From Erythrobacter sp. (lineage in GTDB: Bacteria; Pseudomonadota; Alphaproteobacteria; Sphingomonadales; Sphingomonadaceae): DNA of 64,000 nucleotides. The translations under genes and the position numbers were made by a program. Under the pieces are notes generated by a model. The model saw only the letters and a list, made by a program, of their open reading frames with translations. It was not told the origin of the DNA and ran no database searches. The DNA lies in contig NZ_JASJAP010000005.1 in the NCBI RefSeq assembly GCF_030066995.1, positions 372,001 to 436,000 of the forward strand. The letters are read 5' to 3'. How positions within the stretch are numbered: position 1 is the stretch's first letter; each line of letters starts with the position of its first letter. This document shows positions 42,409 through 52,533 of this stretch, piece by piece.

Positions 42409-44289
42409 TCACGCGGTTTGCGGTTTTGGTGACGGTAACGGCGTGCCCTCGGCGTTCTGCCGTTTAATCTGCGGCGGCGAAAAGGACAGGATCGTGTCGC
42501 CTGCCTTGGGCTCGGGCCGGGCAGCGTGGGTAAAAAAGCGCAACACACCCGATTTGCGCACCAGAAGGAGCATATTCGCGCTGTCGGGAAGTTTTTCCTG
42601 CGCCTGCTCGAAGTCGAATTCGTCCGACAGCTTGGTCTTGCGGAACACCCAGCCTTGCGCCTGACGCTCGGCCACCTCATCCACACCGAAACCGCTTTCG
42701 AACAAAGCGCGCCCGCGCAGAGCCTCGGGCAGGGCGTTCTTGTCATCACCCTGCTCGTTCTCGCCCAATTGATACACCGAATCGCGCCCTATCTCATGCG
42801 CGAACTCGTTGCACACCAGCGTGTTGTAAGCCTCGTTCTGGGTCGCCGCGATGAGGTGCTGATAGGGTGAGAGATCGAGATTGTGCTCGGTCGCCTCGTT
42901 CAGGATTTCGCCGTGATAGAACGGCAGCCCCTCGCGCCGGGCGGCGCCAAGGCTCTGCCAGCTTGGATCGACGATCATGATCGGAGCCTTAAGCGCCTGC
43001 ATCTCCTTGGCCAGCGCGATCGACCAAGGCGTTGATCCGACGATCAGAATGCCGGGCCGCGTCGTCCCTTTGACCTTGAGCCACTTGGCCACCAGATCAA
43101 TCGTGAAGCCGTGCGCGATAACGGTCGCGACCACGACCGCGAAGCTCAGCGCGGTGAGCACCTGCCCATCGTTATAGCCGAGCTCCGACAGGCGCAGCGC
43201 GAACAGACCGGACACGGCCACCAACACAATGCCGCGCGGCGCGATCCAGGCGATGAAGAGCCGCTCGTTCCAAGGGACCGGCGATCCCAGCAGACTGATG
43301 AGGACGGTGAGCGGGCGCACCAGAAACAGCAGAGCGAGAACGAACAGCCAGAAGCGACGGCCAACCACTTCCATCGGGTTCAGATAAGCGAGATCGTTCA
43401 CCGTCAAACTCGACGCCAGCAATATGAAGATGCCCGATACCGCGAGAATCGCCACGTTCTCCTTGAACGGGTGGATCGATCTCAGGCTGGTGAAACCGCT
43501 ATTCGCAAGCGTAACACCCATCACCGTCACCGCGACAAGGCCAAGTTCGTGCTCGATCAGGTTTGCGAGTACGAACACGCCGATTACGACGGTGAACAGC
43601 ACGGGCACCTTGAGGTATTCCGGGATCGCGCCGCGCGGAAAGAGATAGGCGATCAACCGCGCCGCGGCGAAACCGATCAGGCCAGCAATGATCGCCGCGA
43701 TAATGAGCGGCGGAACAACATCGACTAAGCTCGCCTCGGGGGCTTCGCGCAGAAAGCGGAAGTACTCATACGCGATCACCGCGCACAATGCGCCGATGGG
43801 ATCGTTGACGATACCCTCCCATTTCAGGATCGCGTTGGGCCGGGTCTGAACCGTCGCCTGGCGCAGCAGTGGGACGACGACCGTTGGCCCTGTGACGATC
43901 AGAATGCCGCCAAACAGGATGGCCACCGGCCATGCGAGCCCGGCAATCTGGCTCGCAGCCACAGCGCCCAGCGCCCAACCGACCAGCACTCCCACAGTCG
44001 CTAGACGGTAAACCGCGTTTCCCGAGTGGCGCAGCTCGCGAAGATCGAGGCTCAGCCCGCCTTCGAACAGGATCAGGGCGACGCCTATGTTGATCGCGGG
44101 TTCCAGCAGATCGCCAAACGCCGCTTCCGGATCAATCAATCGGTAGCCCAGTTCACCCGCAACCGGTCCAGCAAGGAAGCCCGCAGCGAGCATCAGGACG
44201 ATGGCGGGCCAGCCGGTGCGCCAGGCGACCCACTGCGCCCCGACACCAAGGACGCCGATCGCGGCGAGCATGAGCGATTGCGCTTCCAT
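42409..44289 (-). CDS. Cation:proton antiporter, CPA1 type with TrkA-like domain
   Basis: A 626-residue inner-membrane protein. About 12 helices span residues 5-400, and the core includes GPTVVVPLLRQATVQ, WEGIVNDPIGAL (the ND/P motif region of CPA1 Na+/H+ antiporters) and APRGIVLVAVSGLF. The C-terminal cytoplasmic part has a TrkA-N-like fold (ILIVGSTPWSIALAKEMQAL), which usually binds nucleotide. Ion specificity cannot be read. It is on its own transcription unit. Confidence 0.93.
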   Translation of the reverse strand: MEAQSLMLAAIGVLGVGAQWVAWRTGWPAIVLMLAAGFLAGPVAGELGYRLIDPEAAFGDLLEPAINIGVALILFEGGLSLDLRELRHSGNAVYRLATVGVLVGWALGAVAASQIAGLAWPVAILFGGILIVTGPTVVVPLLRQATVQTRPNAILKWEGIVNDPIGALCAVIAYEYFRFLREAPEASLVDVVPPLIIAAIIAGLIGFAAARLIAYLFPRGAIPEYLKVPVLFTVVIGVFVLANLIEHELGLVAVTVMGVTLANSGFTSLRSIHPFKENVAILAVSGIFILLASSLTVNDLAYLNPMEVVGRRFWLFVLALLFLVRPLTVLISLLGSPVPWNERLFIAWIAPRGIVLVAVSGLFALRLSELGYNDGQVLTALSFAVVVATVIAHGFTIDLVAKWLKVKGTTRPGILIVGSTPWSIALAKEMQALKAPIMIVDPSWQSLGAARREGLPFYHGEILNEATEHNLDLSPYQHLIAATQNEAYNTLVCNEFAHEIGRDSVYQLGENEQGDDKNALPEALRGRALFESGFGVDEVAERQAQGWVFRKTKLSDEFDFEQAQEKLPDSANMLLLVRKSGVLRFFTHAARPEPKAGDTILSFSPPQIKRQNAEGTPLPSPKPQTA

Positions 44290-44368
44290 GACGCGCGCGT
44301 TCTAGCGCGTGGCTCCACTTATTGGCCAGCCGGAACTCGGAGAAGAAACAAGCGCGCCGACCACCAGC

Positions 44369-44917
44369 CTACTCACCGTCGAAATGCATCAGCGCGTGAA
44401 CCGCGACGTCGGCGGCGCGCAACGTGTCCGCGCCGCCAAGATCAGGGAGGTCGATCACGAACACAGCGTGGCCGACCTCTGCGCCGGCCTTACGAAGCAA
44501 TTGGGCCGTGGCGCGCGCGGTGCCGCCCGTGGCGATCAGATCATCGACGATGACGATGGTCTCCCCCGGGTTTACCGCGCCGGGATCGATCTCAAGGCGA
44601 TCCTGGCCGTATTCCAGATCGTAGTCGATACCGATGATCTCGACCGGCAGCTTGCCGGGTTTGCGCACCGGCAAGAACCCAATGCCCAATTCCACCGCCA
44701 CCGCCGCGCCGAAGATGAAGCCGCGCGCCTCCATGCCGGCGATCTTCTGAGCCCCCGCCTCGCTGGCGAACCGCGCGAGATGCCGGACACTCGCCGCAAA
44801 GCCCTGAGGGTGGCTTAGAAGTGTGGTGATGTCGCGAAACTGGATCCCGCGATGCGGGAAGTCGGGAACAGTGCGTACCAGCGCCTTGAGATCGTCAACG
44901 CTCAGATCGGCGCTCAT
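44369..44917 (-). CDS. apt: Adenine phosphoribosyltransferase
   Basis: Salvages adenine to AMP using PRPP. The 182 residues include FPHRGIQFRDITTLL, GMEARGFIFGAAVAVELGIG, and the PRPP-binding VIVDDLIATGGTARATAQLL. Length and motifs are typical of the family. It lies downstream of petC with a terminator in the 129-base gap, so it has its own promoter. Confidence 0.97.
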   Translation of the reverse strand: MSADLSVDDLKALVRTVPDFPHRGIQFRDITTLLSHPQGFAASVRHLARFASEAGAQKIAGMEARGFIFGAAVAVELGIGFLPVRKPGKLPVEIIGIDYDLEYGQDRLEIDPGAVNPGETIVIVDDLIATGGTARATAQLLRKAGAEVGHAVFVIDLPDLGGADTLRAADVAVHALMHFDGE

Positions 44918-44975
44918 AATCGCTCCTGCAATAAGTTTGGCTGCGCGAAAGGGCGTTCACACTCGGCCAGACGGA

Positions 44976-45016
44976 CAAAAGCGCCCCACCATCCACCCAA
45001 GGACGATGGGGCGCTC
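44976..45016 (-). terminator. Rho-independent terminator of the petABC operon
   Basis: On the minus strand AGCGCCCCA pairs with TGGGGCGCT around an 18-base loop, followed by TTTT. The stem is nine perfect base pairs. It sits 31 bases after the petC stop, between petC and apt. Confidence 0.85.
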
Positions 45017-45046
45017 TTATGTATCTTCACGGGAAGGAAGAGGGCT

Positions 45047-45913
45047 TCAAGCCTTCTTCTTTTTCTTCTCCGCCCAGATCTGCTTGTACGACAGGAAGGC
45101 AAGGCCCGTTGCGAACAGCAGAAAGCCGATCACGAACCATCCGGTCTGCTTGCGCGCCACCAGGGACGGCTCCGCGGTCCAGGTGAGGAACGCCGAGACG
45201 TCCTGCGCCATCTGCTCGACCGTTGCTTCGGTCCCATCGGCGTAGGTGATGAGATCGGGGTAAAGCTGCGGCGGCATCGCGATGTTGGCGTTGTAGAAGT
45301 GCTCGTTAAAGTAGAGACCAACCGGAGTTTCCCACTCCACGCCGCCGGCCAGTTCCTTGGCCTTGGCGAGGTCCTCCTCGGTCGGCTCAACATAGCCTTG
45401 CATCAGCGAGTAGACGTAATTGGCGCCGTCCGGACGCGCCTTGGTGATGAGCGAAAGATCGGGGGGAAGCGCATTGTTATTGGCCGCGCGCGCCGCGATT
45501 TCGTTGGGGTAGGGGGAGGGGAAGTAGTCGGTCGGCTCTGCCGGGCGCATTGTCGATTCGCCGGTGACCGGATCGAGGCCGGGAACGGACCAGCTGGCCG
45601 CTTCGGCGCGAACTTCGGCCTCGGTATAGCCAAGCTGTTCGAGGTTGCGGAAGGCGACGTATTTCATGCCGTGACAGGCCGAGCACACTTCCTTGTAGAC
45701 CTGATAGCCGCGCTGAAGCTGCTGGTAATCCCACTTGCCGCCAAGGCCATCGAACGAGAAGCCACCAGCCGGTTTAAGCTTCTCTTCGTGGAAGGCGTAA
45801 TAGGGCGACTTTGTCGGTGCGGAGTACTTCACCGTGTCTGGGATGAAGGACCAGGCCAGCAGAACGCCGACGAGGACGAGGCCGAAAATGATGCCACCGA
45901 GGCGAATAGTCAT
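45047..45913 (-). CDS. petC: Cytochrome c1 of the bc1 complex
   Basis: A 288-residue heme protein. The heme site CSACH is at 77-81, with the axial Met candidate Met213 in IAMPPQL. A single C-terminal helix (WFVIGFLLFATGLAFLSY) anchors it, and the tail is Lys-rich. An N-terminal hydrophobic segment (IFGLVLVGVLLAWSFI) is the signal or anchor. In the bc1 complex it receives electrons from the Rieske centre and passes them to soluble cytochrome c. It is last of petABC. Confidence 0.97.
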   Translation of the reverse strand: MTIRLGGIIFGLVLVGVLLAWSFIPDTVKYSAPTKSPYYAFHEEKLKPAGGFSFDGLGGKWDYQQLQRGYQVYKEVCSACHGMKYVAFRNLEQLGYTEAEVRAEAASWSVPGLDPVTGESTMRPAEPTDYFPSPYPNEIAARAANNNALPPDLSLITKARPDGANYVYSLMQGYVEPTEEDLAKAKELAGGVEWETPVGLYFNEHFYNANIAMPPQLYPDLITYADGTEATVEQMAQDVSAFLTWTAEPSLVARKQTGWFVIGFLLFATGLAFLSYKQIWAEKKKKKA

Positions 45914-45988
45914 GGGTTTGCTCTTTCTCGCTTTCGAGATGTGAGAGGCGCAGCCGGGGCGACCTAAGCCACCCCGGCGCGCGTAGGT

Positions 45989-47344
45989 TTATTCCGCCGG
46001 CTGAAGCGACCCGCCGGGCAAGTCGTCGCCGGGCTTGTCTGTCGCCGGAGTGGTCGCCTTGGGCGCTTCTTCCGTCTTTCCAAGCACCGCCTCGGTGATC
46101 GAGAACGGCAGCGGCTTGGGCACTTCGATCTGACTGATGATCGGCAGGATCACCAGGAAGTGCAGGAAGTAGTACGCCGTCGCGATCTGGCTGATAAGAA
46201 CGTAGGGCTGCTCGGCGGGAGCGCCGCCGCAAATGGTCAGCACGATCATCGTCAGCACCAGCACCCAGAAGAACTTCTGGAACAGCGGACGATAGCTCCC
46301 CGAACGAACCGGGCTCTTGTCGAGCCAGGGCAGGAAGAACCAGACAAGGATCGAACCGAACATCGCGATTACCCCGAGGAACTTCGCCTCGATCAGGACA
46401 ATGCCGGTGAACGGGATCGTCAGGTCGCCGGTGAAGGCGCGCAGGATCGCGTAGAACGGCAGGAAGTACCATTCCGGAACGATGTTGGCCGGAGTCGAAA
46501 GCGGGTTGGCTTCGATGTAGTTGTCCGGATGCCCCAGAACATTGGGCGCAAAGAATACGAAGGCCGAGAAAATGATCAGCACGAGGCCCAAGAACCAGCC
46601 GTCCTTCGCAGTGTAATAGGGGTGGAAAGGAACCGTGTCGCTTTCCTTCTTCACTTCGACGCCCGTCGGGTTCGACGAACCGGGAATGTGAAGCGCCCAG
46701 ATGTGCAGGATAACCACGCCCGCAATCACGAAGGGGAGCAGGAAGTGGAGCGAGAAAAACCGGTTCAGCGTGGCCGCGTTGGGCGCGTAACCACCCACGA
46801 GCCATACTTGCAGCGGCTCACCAATGACCGGGATCGCGCCGAAGAGGCCGGTGATAACCTTCGCGCCCCAAAAGCTCATCTGACCCCAGGGAAGCACGTA
46901 GCCCATGAACGCCGTAGCCATCATCAACAGAAAGATAACGACCCCGAGAAGCCAGATCATCTCGCGCGGGGCCTTGTAGGACGAATAGAACAGGCCGCGG
47001 AAGATATGCGCGTAGATCACGATGAAGAAGAAGCTTGCGCCGTTGGCGTGCGCGTAGCGCAGCATCCAACCGTAATTGACGTTGCGCATGATATGCTCGA
47101 CCGAGCCGAAGGCCACAGATGTGTCCGCCGCGTAATGCATCGCCAGGACAACGCCGGTTACGATCTGGACCATGAGGAAAAACCCGGCGAGCACTCCGAA
47201 ATTCCACATGTAGTTCAAGTTGCGCGGCACCGGATAGCCAGCGCCAACCGCGTTATACACCATCCGCGGAAGCGGCAGTTTCTCGTCGATCCACTTGGTG
47301 AAATCCGACTTTGGCTCGTATTGCTTTGCCCAGGCGAAACTCAT
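45989..47344 (-). CDS. petB: Cytochrome b of the bc1 complex
   Basis: A 451-residue membrane subunit with eight helices carrying hemes bL and bH. Characteristic segments are [60 protein letters not shown] and the [14 protein letters not shown] motif (PEWY) of the quinol-oxidising site. It lies between petA and petC, in the usual order, on the minus strand. Confidence 0.98.
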   Translation of the reverse strand: MSFAWAKQYEPKSDFTKWIDEKLPLPRMVYNAVGAGYPVPRNLNYMWNFGVLAGFFLMVQIVTGVVLAMHYAADTSVAFGSVEHIMRNVNYGWMLRYAHANGASFFFIVIYAHIFRGLFYSSYKAPREMIWLLGVVIFLLMMATAFMGYVLPWGQMSFWGAKVITGLFGAIPVIGEPLQVWLVGGYAPNAATLNRFFSLHFLLPFVIAGVVILHIWALHIPGSSNPTGVEVKKESDTVPFHPYYTAKDGWFLGLVLIIFSAFVFFAPNVLGHPDNYIEANPLSTPANIVPEWYFLPFYAILRAFTGDLTIPFTGIVLIEAKFLGVIAMFGSILVWFFLPWLDKSPVRSGSYRPLFQKFFWVLVLTMIVLTICGGAPAEQPYVLISQIATAYYFLHFLVILPIISQIEVPKPLPFSITEAVLGKTEEAPKATTPATDKPGDDLPGGSLQPAE

Positions 47345-47403
47345 GGTTGTCTCTCAGCTTTGCTCGTTACAATTCATGCGGTTGACGGCGAAGATACGCG
47401 CCA

Positions 47404-47949
47404 TCAGCCGACTTGGATGATGTCACCGTCGATCGTGAACTCAGGGACGACAAGGTTCTTGGGCGCCGGGCCTTTGCGAATGCGGCCCGCCACGTCGTAG
47501 TGCGACCCGTGGCACGGACAGAAATACCCATCGAAGTCGCCCTTGCTTTCGCCCTGGCCAGCGCCAAGAGGGACGCATCCGAGGTGGGTGCACACGCCCA
47601 GGGTGATCAGGATGGACTCGTTTGCCGGGTTCGTGCGCTCGGCGAGCGTCTGCGGATCCGGCATGCTCGCGCCATCATCCGCCTTCGCAGCGGCGATCTC
47701 TTCGGCCGTCATGCGCTTCACGAACAAAGGCTGGCCGCGGAAGACGGCCTTGAGCGTTTGCCCCTCACCGAGATCCGCAATATCGACGCGGGTGGTGCTG
47801 GCCGCGAGCACGTCAGCCGACGGGCCCATCTGGCTGGCGAGCGGAATAATTGCGGCGCCGCCACCCACAGCGGCGGTGCTGATCGCGGCGATGTGAATCC
47901 AGTCGCGGCGGCGAACACCCTCTTCAGGTGCCGCATCGGTGGTGGTCAT
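47404..47949 (-). CDS. petA: Rieske iron-sulfur subunit of the bc1 complex
   Basis: A 181-residue Rieske protein with twin-arginine signal-like N-terminus (RRRDWIHIAAISTAAVGGGA). The 2Fe-2S site is CTHLGC plus CPCHGS (Cys120, His122, Cys125, Cys144, Cys146, His147). The start at 47949 has GGAG six bases before ATG; the ATG at 47970 would add seven residues with a weaker site. It oxidises quinol with cytochrome b. First gene of petABC. Confidence 0.95.
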   Translation of the reverse strand: MTTTDAAPEEGVRRRDWIHIAAISTAAVGGGAAIIPLASQMGPSADVLAASTTRVDIADLGEGQTLKAVFRGQPLFVKRMTAEEIAAAKADDGASMPDPQTLAERTNPANESILITLGVCTHLGCVPLGAGQGESKGDFDGYFCPCHGSHYDVAGRIRKGPAPKNLVVPEFTIDGDIIQVG

Positions 47950-48263
47950 GTCAGCTCCGGTGGAAGCCATATGCGTTTACCCTGCTCTTCTTGCGGCCCG
48001 GCCATGTCAGGCGAAGAACCTGTCATGGCCGCTATTCCCTGCTTTGAGGGTGTGGCCGTCCTATGAAAAATCCCTAGCTGGTCTCTTCAAAGCGCTCGCC
48101 GGTACTCTTTTCTCAACAAGCGCTTCGTCCGCCTTGTAGCTTTGGGCGTTATTCGCCTCAGATCCCAACATCGGCGCGTCAATTACCAGAAAAAACCTCG
48201 AATCCAACCGTGTTTTGAGCATCGCAAATTCGCTTTGATGCAAGCTCGAAAAAAGCGGTCAGA
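47950..48263. other. Intergenic region upstream of petA
   Basis: About 310 bases between petA and the convergent-strand end of pgeF's 3' side, lower in GC in the middle. A short reading frame at 48061-48243 on the minus strand (TTG start, 60 residues) has no recognisable features and is not supported. The petA promoter probably lies here, but no confident -35/-10 pair was found. Confidence 0.3.
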
Positions 48264-49016
48264 TCAAAGGACAATAAGCGAAATCTGCCGCCCGTAACTT
48301 GGCTCGCCAGCGGACGATGCTCTGCGATACGAATGGTAACGCTCGGGGTGTGGAAAAGTATCCCGGCCAAGATCATGAATTTTCTGAACCTCGCACAACG
48401 CGATCCGAGCGGCGACATAGCCGGGCAGATCAAAGCGCCAGCGCGGCTTGCCGTCGCGCTCGGGAGCCTGAGCGAAGTGCTGGTCATCATCGGCGCCGAA
48501 ATGATCGCGAAAAGGCGCATCCACCTCATAACTCGGCTGGGCGATTGTCGGACCGATGGCCGCGGCGATTCGGCGGCGCTCAGCGCCCAGCTCTTCCATG
48601 GCGCGCACCGTGTTTTCAAGGACACCGCCCTGCGCGCCGCGCCAACCGGCGTGCGCGGCGCCGATCACGCCCGCCTCGCGGTCCGCGAAGAGCACTGGCG
48701 CGCAATCGGCGGTGACAATTCCGAGCGCGAGGCCCGGCGTCGCGGTCACCACGGCGTCGGCCACCGGGCGTCCTTCGGGCGCGTCCTCCCACGATCCGCT
48801 CACCGAAATGACATCGGGCGAATGGACCTGGTGCGGAGCGATGACCCGCGCTTTAGCCGACAGCGCGTGCGCGGCGGTCGCTCTGAGGGCGGCGACATCG
48901 CGCGCCGCGCCCGGTCCTCCGAACCCGAATTGATGGGCACCGCCAGCAGACCCAAAGAAACCGTGCGCGATCCCTTCCAGCGCCGGCGAACGCTCAATGG
49001 CAAGGTCCGCCGTCAA
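48264..49016 (-). CDS. pgeF: Peptidoglycan editing factor PgeF (polyphenol oxidase/YfiH family)
   Basis: A 250-residue copper/zinc-site protein of the laccase-domain (DUF152) family. The metal residues are His65 (PHQVHSPDV), Cys105 (VTADCAPVLF) and His122 (GAAHAGWRGA). PgeF in E. coli corrects L-Ser incorporated in place of L-Ala in peptidoglycan precursors; other members have purine-nucleosidase or polyphenol-oxidase activity. The start is TTG, with GAGGG about nine bases upstream, and it begins three bases after the pepN stop, so it is co-transcribed with pepN. Confidence 0.92.
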   Translation of the reverse strand: MTADLAIERSPALEGIAHGFFGSAGGAHQFGFGGPGAARDVAALRATAAHALSAKARVIAPHQVHSPDVISVSGSWEDAPEGRPVADAVVTATPGLALGIVTADCAPVLFADREAGVIGAAHAGWRGAQGGVLENTVRAMEELGAERRRIAAAIGPTIAQPSYEVDAPFRDHFGADDDQHFAQAPERDGKPRWRFDLPGYVAARIALCEVQKIHDLGRDTFPHPERYHSYRRASSAGEPSYGRQISLIVL

Positions 49017-49019
49017 GGC

Positions 49020-51686
49020 TTAGCCCTCAAGGCTGCGCGTCACTTGCTCGAAGGTGTCGCGCGAAAGACCGTCGATCGCCGCCAGGCGTTCCAGCTGCGC
49101 TTTCATCTGCGCCGCACGACCGGGCTCGATCCGGCGCCAGCGACCCAGTGGCGAGACAAAGCGTGCGGCCGTCTGCGGGTTGATCGGGTCAAGCGCAATG
49201 ATGACATCGGCGATCAGGCGATAGCCCGATCCGTCTGCGGCGTGAAAGGCCTGCGGGTTGCCCGCAAAAGCCATGTAGAGCGAACGCACGCGGTTCGGGT
49301 TATGCAGGGTGAAATCGGGATGCTCTGCGAGCGTCTTCACCTGCTCCAGCACATCGGGATGGAACGACAGCGCCTGAAGCGTGAACCACTTGTCGACCAC
49401 TAGAGCGTTGTCCCTGTAGCGCTCGTAAAACACCTTGAGCCGCTCGTCGCGCTCCGGCGTCTTGAGGCTGCACAGCACCATCAGCGCGCCTTGTCGATCG
49501 GTCATGTTGTTCGCCGCGTCGAACTGGCGCGCGGCTATCGACGCAGCAAGTTCAGGCTCCCCTGCGGCAAGAAGCGCGAGGATCTGCGTCGCCACCTTGC
49601 GCGCGCCGACGCCTGCCGGGTCATCGAAGGGCACGGCGTCGCACCGCGCATAGACGCTTTCCAGTTCACGTTTCAGGGTCGACGCCATCGCCGCCTTAAG
49701 CTGCTCGCGCTCGCGATGGATCGCGCCGGGGTCCGCCTTGCGGTCCCGCGTCGCCATGGCTTCGAACAGATAGGTTTCGCTGGGCAAGCTCATCAGCTCG
49801 CCGCGCATGTTGTCGTCGAGCGCCTCGTCGATGAGGATCGCGCGCATGGCGTCGCCGATCGCAGACTTGCCCGCGGCCCGCTCCGCTTGATCAAGCTCCC
49901 CGCTCGCCGCCGCGACCAGGTGTTTGACGCTCAATTCCTGCATCGCTTCATAACGGGCAAAGGGATCATCATCGCTTGCCGCCAGAAAGCCGAGGTCTTC
50001 CCCGGTAAGGTTGCGTTCAATGACCACAGGAGCGGTAAAGCCGCGATTGATCGAAACCACCGGGTCTTCGCCCGCAACAGGCAGCTTGAACGCGCCTTCA
50101 GCCTCGTCGAGCACGATCAGCTGCTCCTCACCCAGCGCTCCTGTGGCGCGAGAGTGCACCGCCACGCGCAGCGGGATAGCCATGGGCGCTTTTTCGGGCT
50201 GTCCGGGGGTTGCGGGCACACTCTGGCGCAAGTTCAGCACCAGCGTGTCGCCGTCTACCACCTGCTCCACCGAGACGCGCGGCGTGCCCGCCTGACTGTA
50301 CCACAGGCGAAACTGTTCAAGGTCGAGCCCTGCGCCCTCCTCGATAGCTTTGATGAAGTCCTCGCAGGTCGCCGCTTCGCCATCGTGGCGCTCAAAATAA
50401 AGGTCGGTCCCCTGACGAAAGCGATCAACCCCAGCCATCGAGCGCATCATGCGAATGACCTCGGCGCCCTTGTTGTAAACTGTGGCGGTGTAGAAGTTGC
50501 TGATTTCGCGGAAGCTGTCCGGGCGGATCGGGTGCGCCAGCGGCCCGGCGTCCTCCGGGAACTGCGCCGCGCGCAGGATGCGCACATCCTCGATCCGCTT
50601 GACCGCCTGGCCTCGCATATCCTGACTGAACAGCTGGTCGCGCAGCACCGTAAAGCCTTCTTTCAAGCTCAGCTGGAACCAGTCACGGCAAGTGACGCGG
50701 TTGCCCGACCAGTTGTGAAAGTATTCATGCGCGATCACGCCTTCGACCGCATCGAAGTCGGCGTCGGTCGCAGTGTCCGGATCGGCGAGCACATATTTGG
50801 TGTTGAAGACATTGAGGCCCTTGTTCTCCATCGCGCCCATGTTGAAGTCGGAGACGGCGACGATGTTGTAGAGATCGAGGTCGTATTCGCGTCCGAAGGT
50901 TTCTTCGTCCCATTTCATCGAACGACGGAGCGATTTGAGCGCGTGATCGGTGCGCTCAAGGTCTTCGGGGCGAACCCAGATGTTGCACTCCACCTCACGG
51001 CCCGAGCGCGTGGTGAACGGCGCGCTGTTGGCAACCAGATCGCCGGCAACCAGCGCAAACAGATAGGAAGGCTTTGGCCATGGGTCGTGCCACTCGGCGA
51101 AATGGCGCCCGGCTTCCAGATCTCCGCTCGCGGTCATGTTGCCGTTGCACAGCAGGATCGGGAACTGGTCCTTCGGGCCCTCCATGCGCACCGAATAGGT
51201 CGAAAGCACATCGGGTCGGTCGGGGAAGAACGTGATGCGGCGAAAGCCTTCGGCCTCGCATTGCGTGCACAGCATGCCGTTCGAGGCGTAAAGGCCCATC
51301 AGCTTGGTATTCTCTCTGGGCGCAATTTCGGTCGCGATTTCGAGCTCGTGCGCCTCGGCGGAAAGCGGCACGATCAGATCGTTTGCGTCCATCGACCAGT
51401 TGGTCACCGGTTCGCCATCGACTTTCACCGAAAGCAGCTCAAGCTCGTCGCCTTCCAGACGGATGGTGTCGGACATATCGGCCTTCGCGTTGCGGACGAC
51501 CGTGAGCTTGGAGACGACGCGGGTCGCCTCCAGCCCAAGATCGAAGCGCAGCCGGATTTCGGGCACAAGCCAGGGAAATGGCCGATAATCCTCCCTGCGA
51601 ATGACGGGGGGATCCGCCGGTGTCTTGGCGGCATCCGCCAGTTCGGGGTTGCCTTCGGGGTCCTGGGGGGTCGTCGCGATATCCAT
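49020..51686 (-). CDS. pepN: Aminopeptidase N
   Basis: An 888-residue M1 zinc metallopeptidase removing N-terminal residues from peptides. The exopeptidase motif GAMEN is at 284-288 and the zinc motif HEYFHNW at 320-326, with the second Glu about 19 residues later (LKEGFTVLRDQLFSQ). The length matches E. coli PepN (870) plus a short N-terminal extension (MDIATTPQDPEGNPELADAA). There is no signal peptide, so it is cytoplasmic. Confidence 0.97.
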   Translation of the reverse strand: MDIATTPQDPEGNPELADAAKTPADPPVIRREDYRPFPWLVPEIRLRFDLGLEATRVVSKLTVVRNAKADMSDTIRLEGDELELLSVKVDGEPVTNWSMDANDLIVPLSAEAHELEIATEIAPRENTKLMGLYASNGMLCTQCEAEGFRRITFFPDRPDVLSTYSVRMEGPKDQFPILLCNGNMTASGDLEAGRHFAEWHDPWPKPSYLFALVAGDLVANSAPFTTRSGREVECNIWVRPEDLERTDHALKSLRRSMKWDEETFGREYDLDLYNIVAVSDFNMGAMENKGLNVFNTKYVLADPDTATDADFDAVEGVIAHEYFHNWSGNRVTCRDWFQLSLKEGFTVLRDQLFSQDMRGQAVKRIEDVRILRAAQFPEDAGPLAHPIRPDSFREISNFYTATVYNKGAEVIRMMRSMAGVDRFRQGTDLYFERHDGEAATCEDFIKAIEEGAGLDLEQFRLWYSQAGTPRVSVEQVVDGDTLVLNLRQSVPATPGQPEKAPMAIPLRVAVHSRATGALGEEQLIVLDEAEGAFKLPVAGEDPVVSINRGFTAPVVIERNLTGEDLGFLAASDDDPFARYEAMQELSVKHLVAAASGELDQAERAAGKSAIGDAMRAILIDEALDDNMRGELMSLPSETYLFEAMATRDRKADPGAIHREREQLKAAMASTLKRELESVYARCDAVPFDDPAGVGARKVATQILALLAAGEPELAASIAARQFDAANNMTDRQGALMVLCSLKTPERDERLKVFYERYRDNALVVDKWFTLQALSFHPDVLEQVKTLAEHPDFTLHNPNRVRSLYMAFAGNPQAFHAADGSGYRLIADVIIALDPINPQTAARFVSPLGRWRRIEPGRAAQMKAQLERLAAIDGLSRDTFEQVTRSLEG

Positions 51687-51738
51687 ACCCTACGATTTAG
51701 GTTGATTTGTCGCGGCGTCCAAGGATTAGGTCAGGGCC

Positions 51739-52533
51739 ATGGCGCATTTGTTCGTCTTTGGCCTTGGATACACCGCCAAGCGCATCGCCTCCGCGATGGA
51801 AGAGCGCGGGTGGCAGACGGCTGCGACGGGAAGCGCTGGCGATGTCGATTTCGCCGATGAGGAGGCTGTGCACGAGGCGCTCGGCAAGACCAGTCACATA
51901 CTCTCCAGCGTCCCGCCCGACCGCGCTTCGGGCAATGACCCGGTGATGGACGCCTATGGCGAGTCGCTGGCGGAACGAGCGCTGTTCTATCTTTCCTCGA
52001 CCGGCGTTTACGGCGACGCGGGCGGCGCATGGGTCGATGAGACTACCCCGACGGTGGCCGAAACCGGGACGGGCCGCCGCAACGCGCGGGCGGAGGCCGA
52101 CGCGGCGTGGCTGGCGATGGGCGCGCGCGTGTTTCGCCTTCCGGGCATTTACGGGCCAGGCCGCAGCGCGCTCGACCGGGTGAGGGACGGACGCGCGCGG
52201 CGGATCGATCTGCCGGGACAGGTCTTCTCACGCGTTCATGTGGACGACATAGTCAGCGGCGTGGTCGCAGCGCTGGTGCAGGACGCGGCGGCAGGAGCCT
52301 ATAATCTGGGCGATGACCTCCCCGCGAGCGGCAACGCGGTTACCGAACACGCCTGCCAGCTGCTTGGCGTGGAGCCGCCCCCGCTCGAATCCCTCGAAGA
52401 GGCGCAGCTTTCTCAGATGGCGCGCGGATTCTACGCGGAGAATCGACGTGTCGCCAATGGCAAGGCAAAGCGGGTACTGGGGTGGCGGCCAGCCTATCCG
52501 ACCTATTTCGAGGGGCTTTCAGCTCTGCTTTGA
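51739..52533 (+). CDS. NAD(P)-dependent epimerase/dehydratase family protein
   Basis: A 264-residue extended-SDR protein. The N-terminal Rossmann motif is FVFGLGYTAKRIASAM (GxGYxA-type), with LSSTGVYGDAGGAWVDE and FRLPGIYGPGRSALDRV typical of YeeZ-like members. The canonical YxxxK is weak (GRRNARAEADAAWL), so it may bind a nucleotide without the classic chemistry. Its 3' end overlaps the convergent transporter gene by 15 bases. Substrate unknown. Confidence 0.85.
   Translation: MAHLFVFGLGYTAKRIASAMEERGWQTAATGSAGDVDFADEEAVHEALGKTSHILSSVPPDRASGNDPVMDAYGESLAERALFYLSSTGVYGDAGGAWVDETTPTVAETGTGRRNARAEADAAWLAMGARVFRLPGIYGPGRSALDRVRDGRARRIDLPGQVFSRVHVDDIVSGVVAALVQDAAAGAYNLGDDLPASGNAVTEHACQLLGVEPPPLESLEEAQLSQMARGFYAENRRVANGKAKRVLGWRPAYPTYFEGLSALL

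Noticed and set aside
46160..47500. Plus-strand open frame of about 446 codons opposite cytochrome b
   Set aside because: Antisense shadow of petB with biased composition and no homology-like motifs.
48061..48243. Minus-strand 60-residue frame upstream of petA
   Set aside because: TTG start, no ribosome binding site, no recognisable feature.
49491..51860. Long plus-strand open frame of about 789 codons opposite pepN
   Set aside because: It is the antisense shadow of a well-supported gene in GC-rich DNA and has no recognisable domains.
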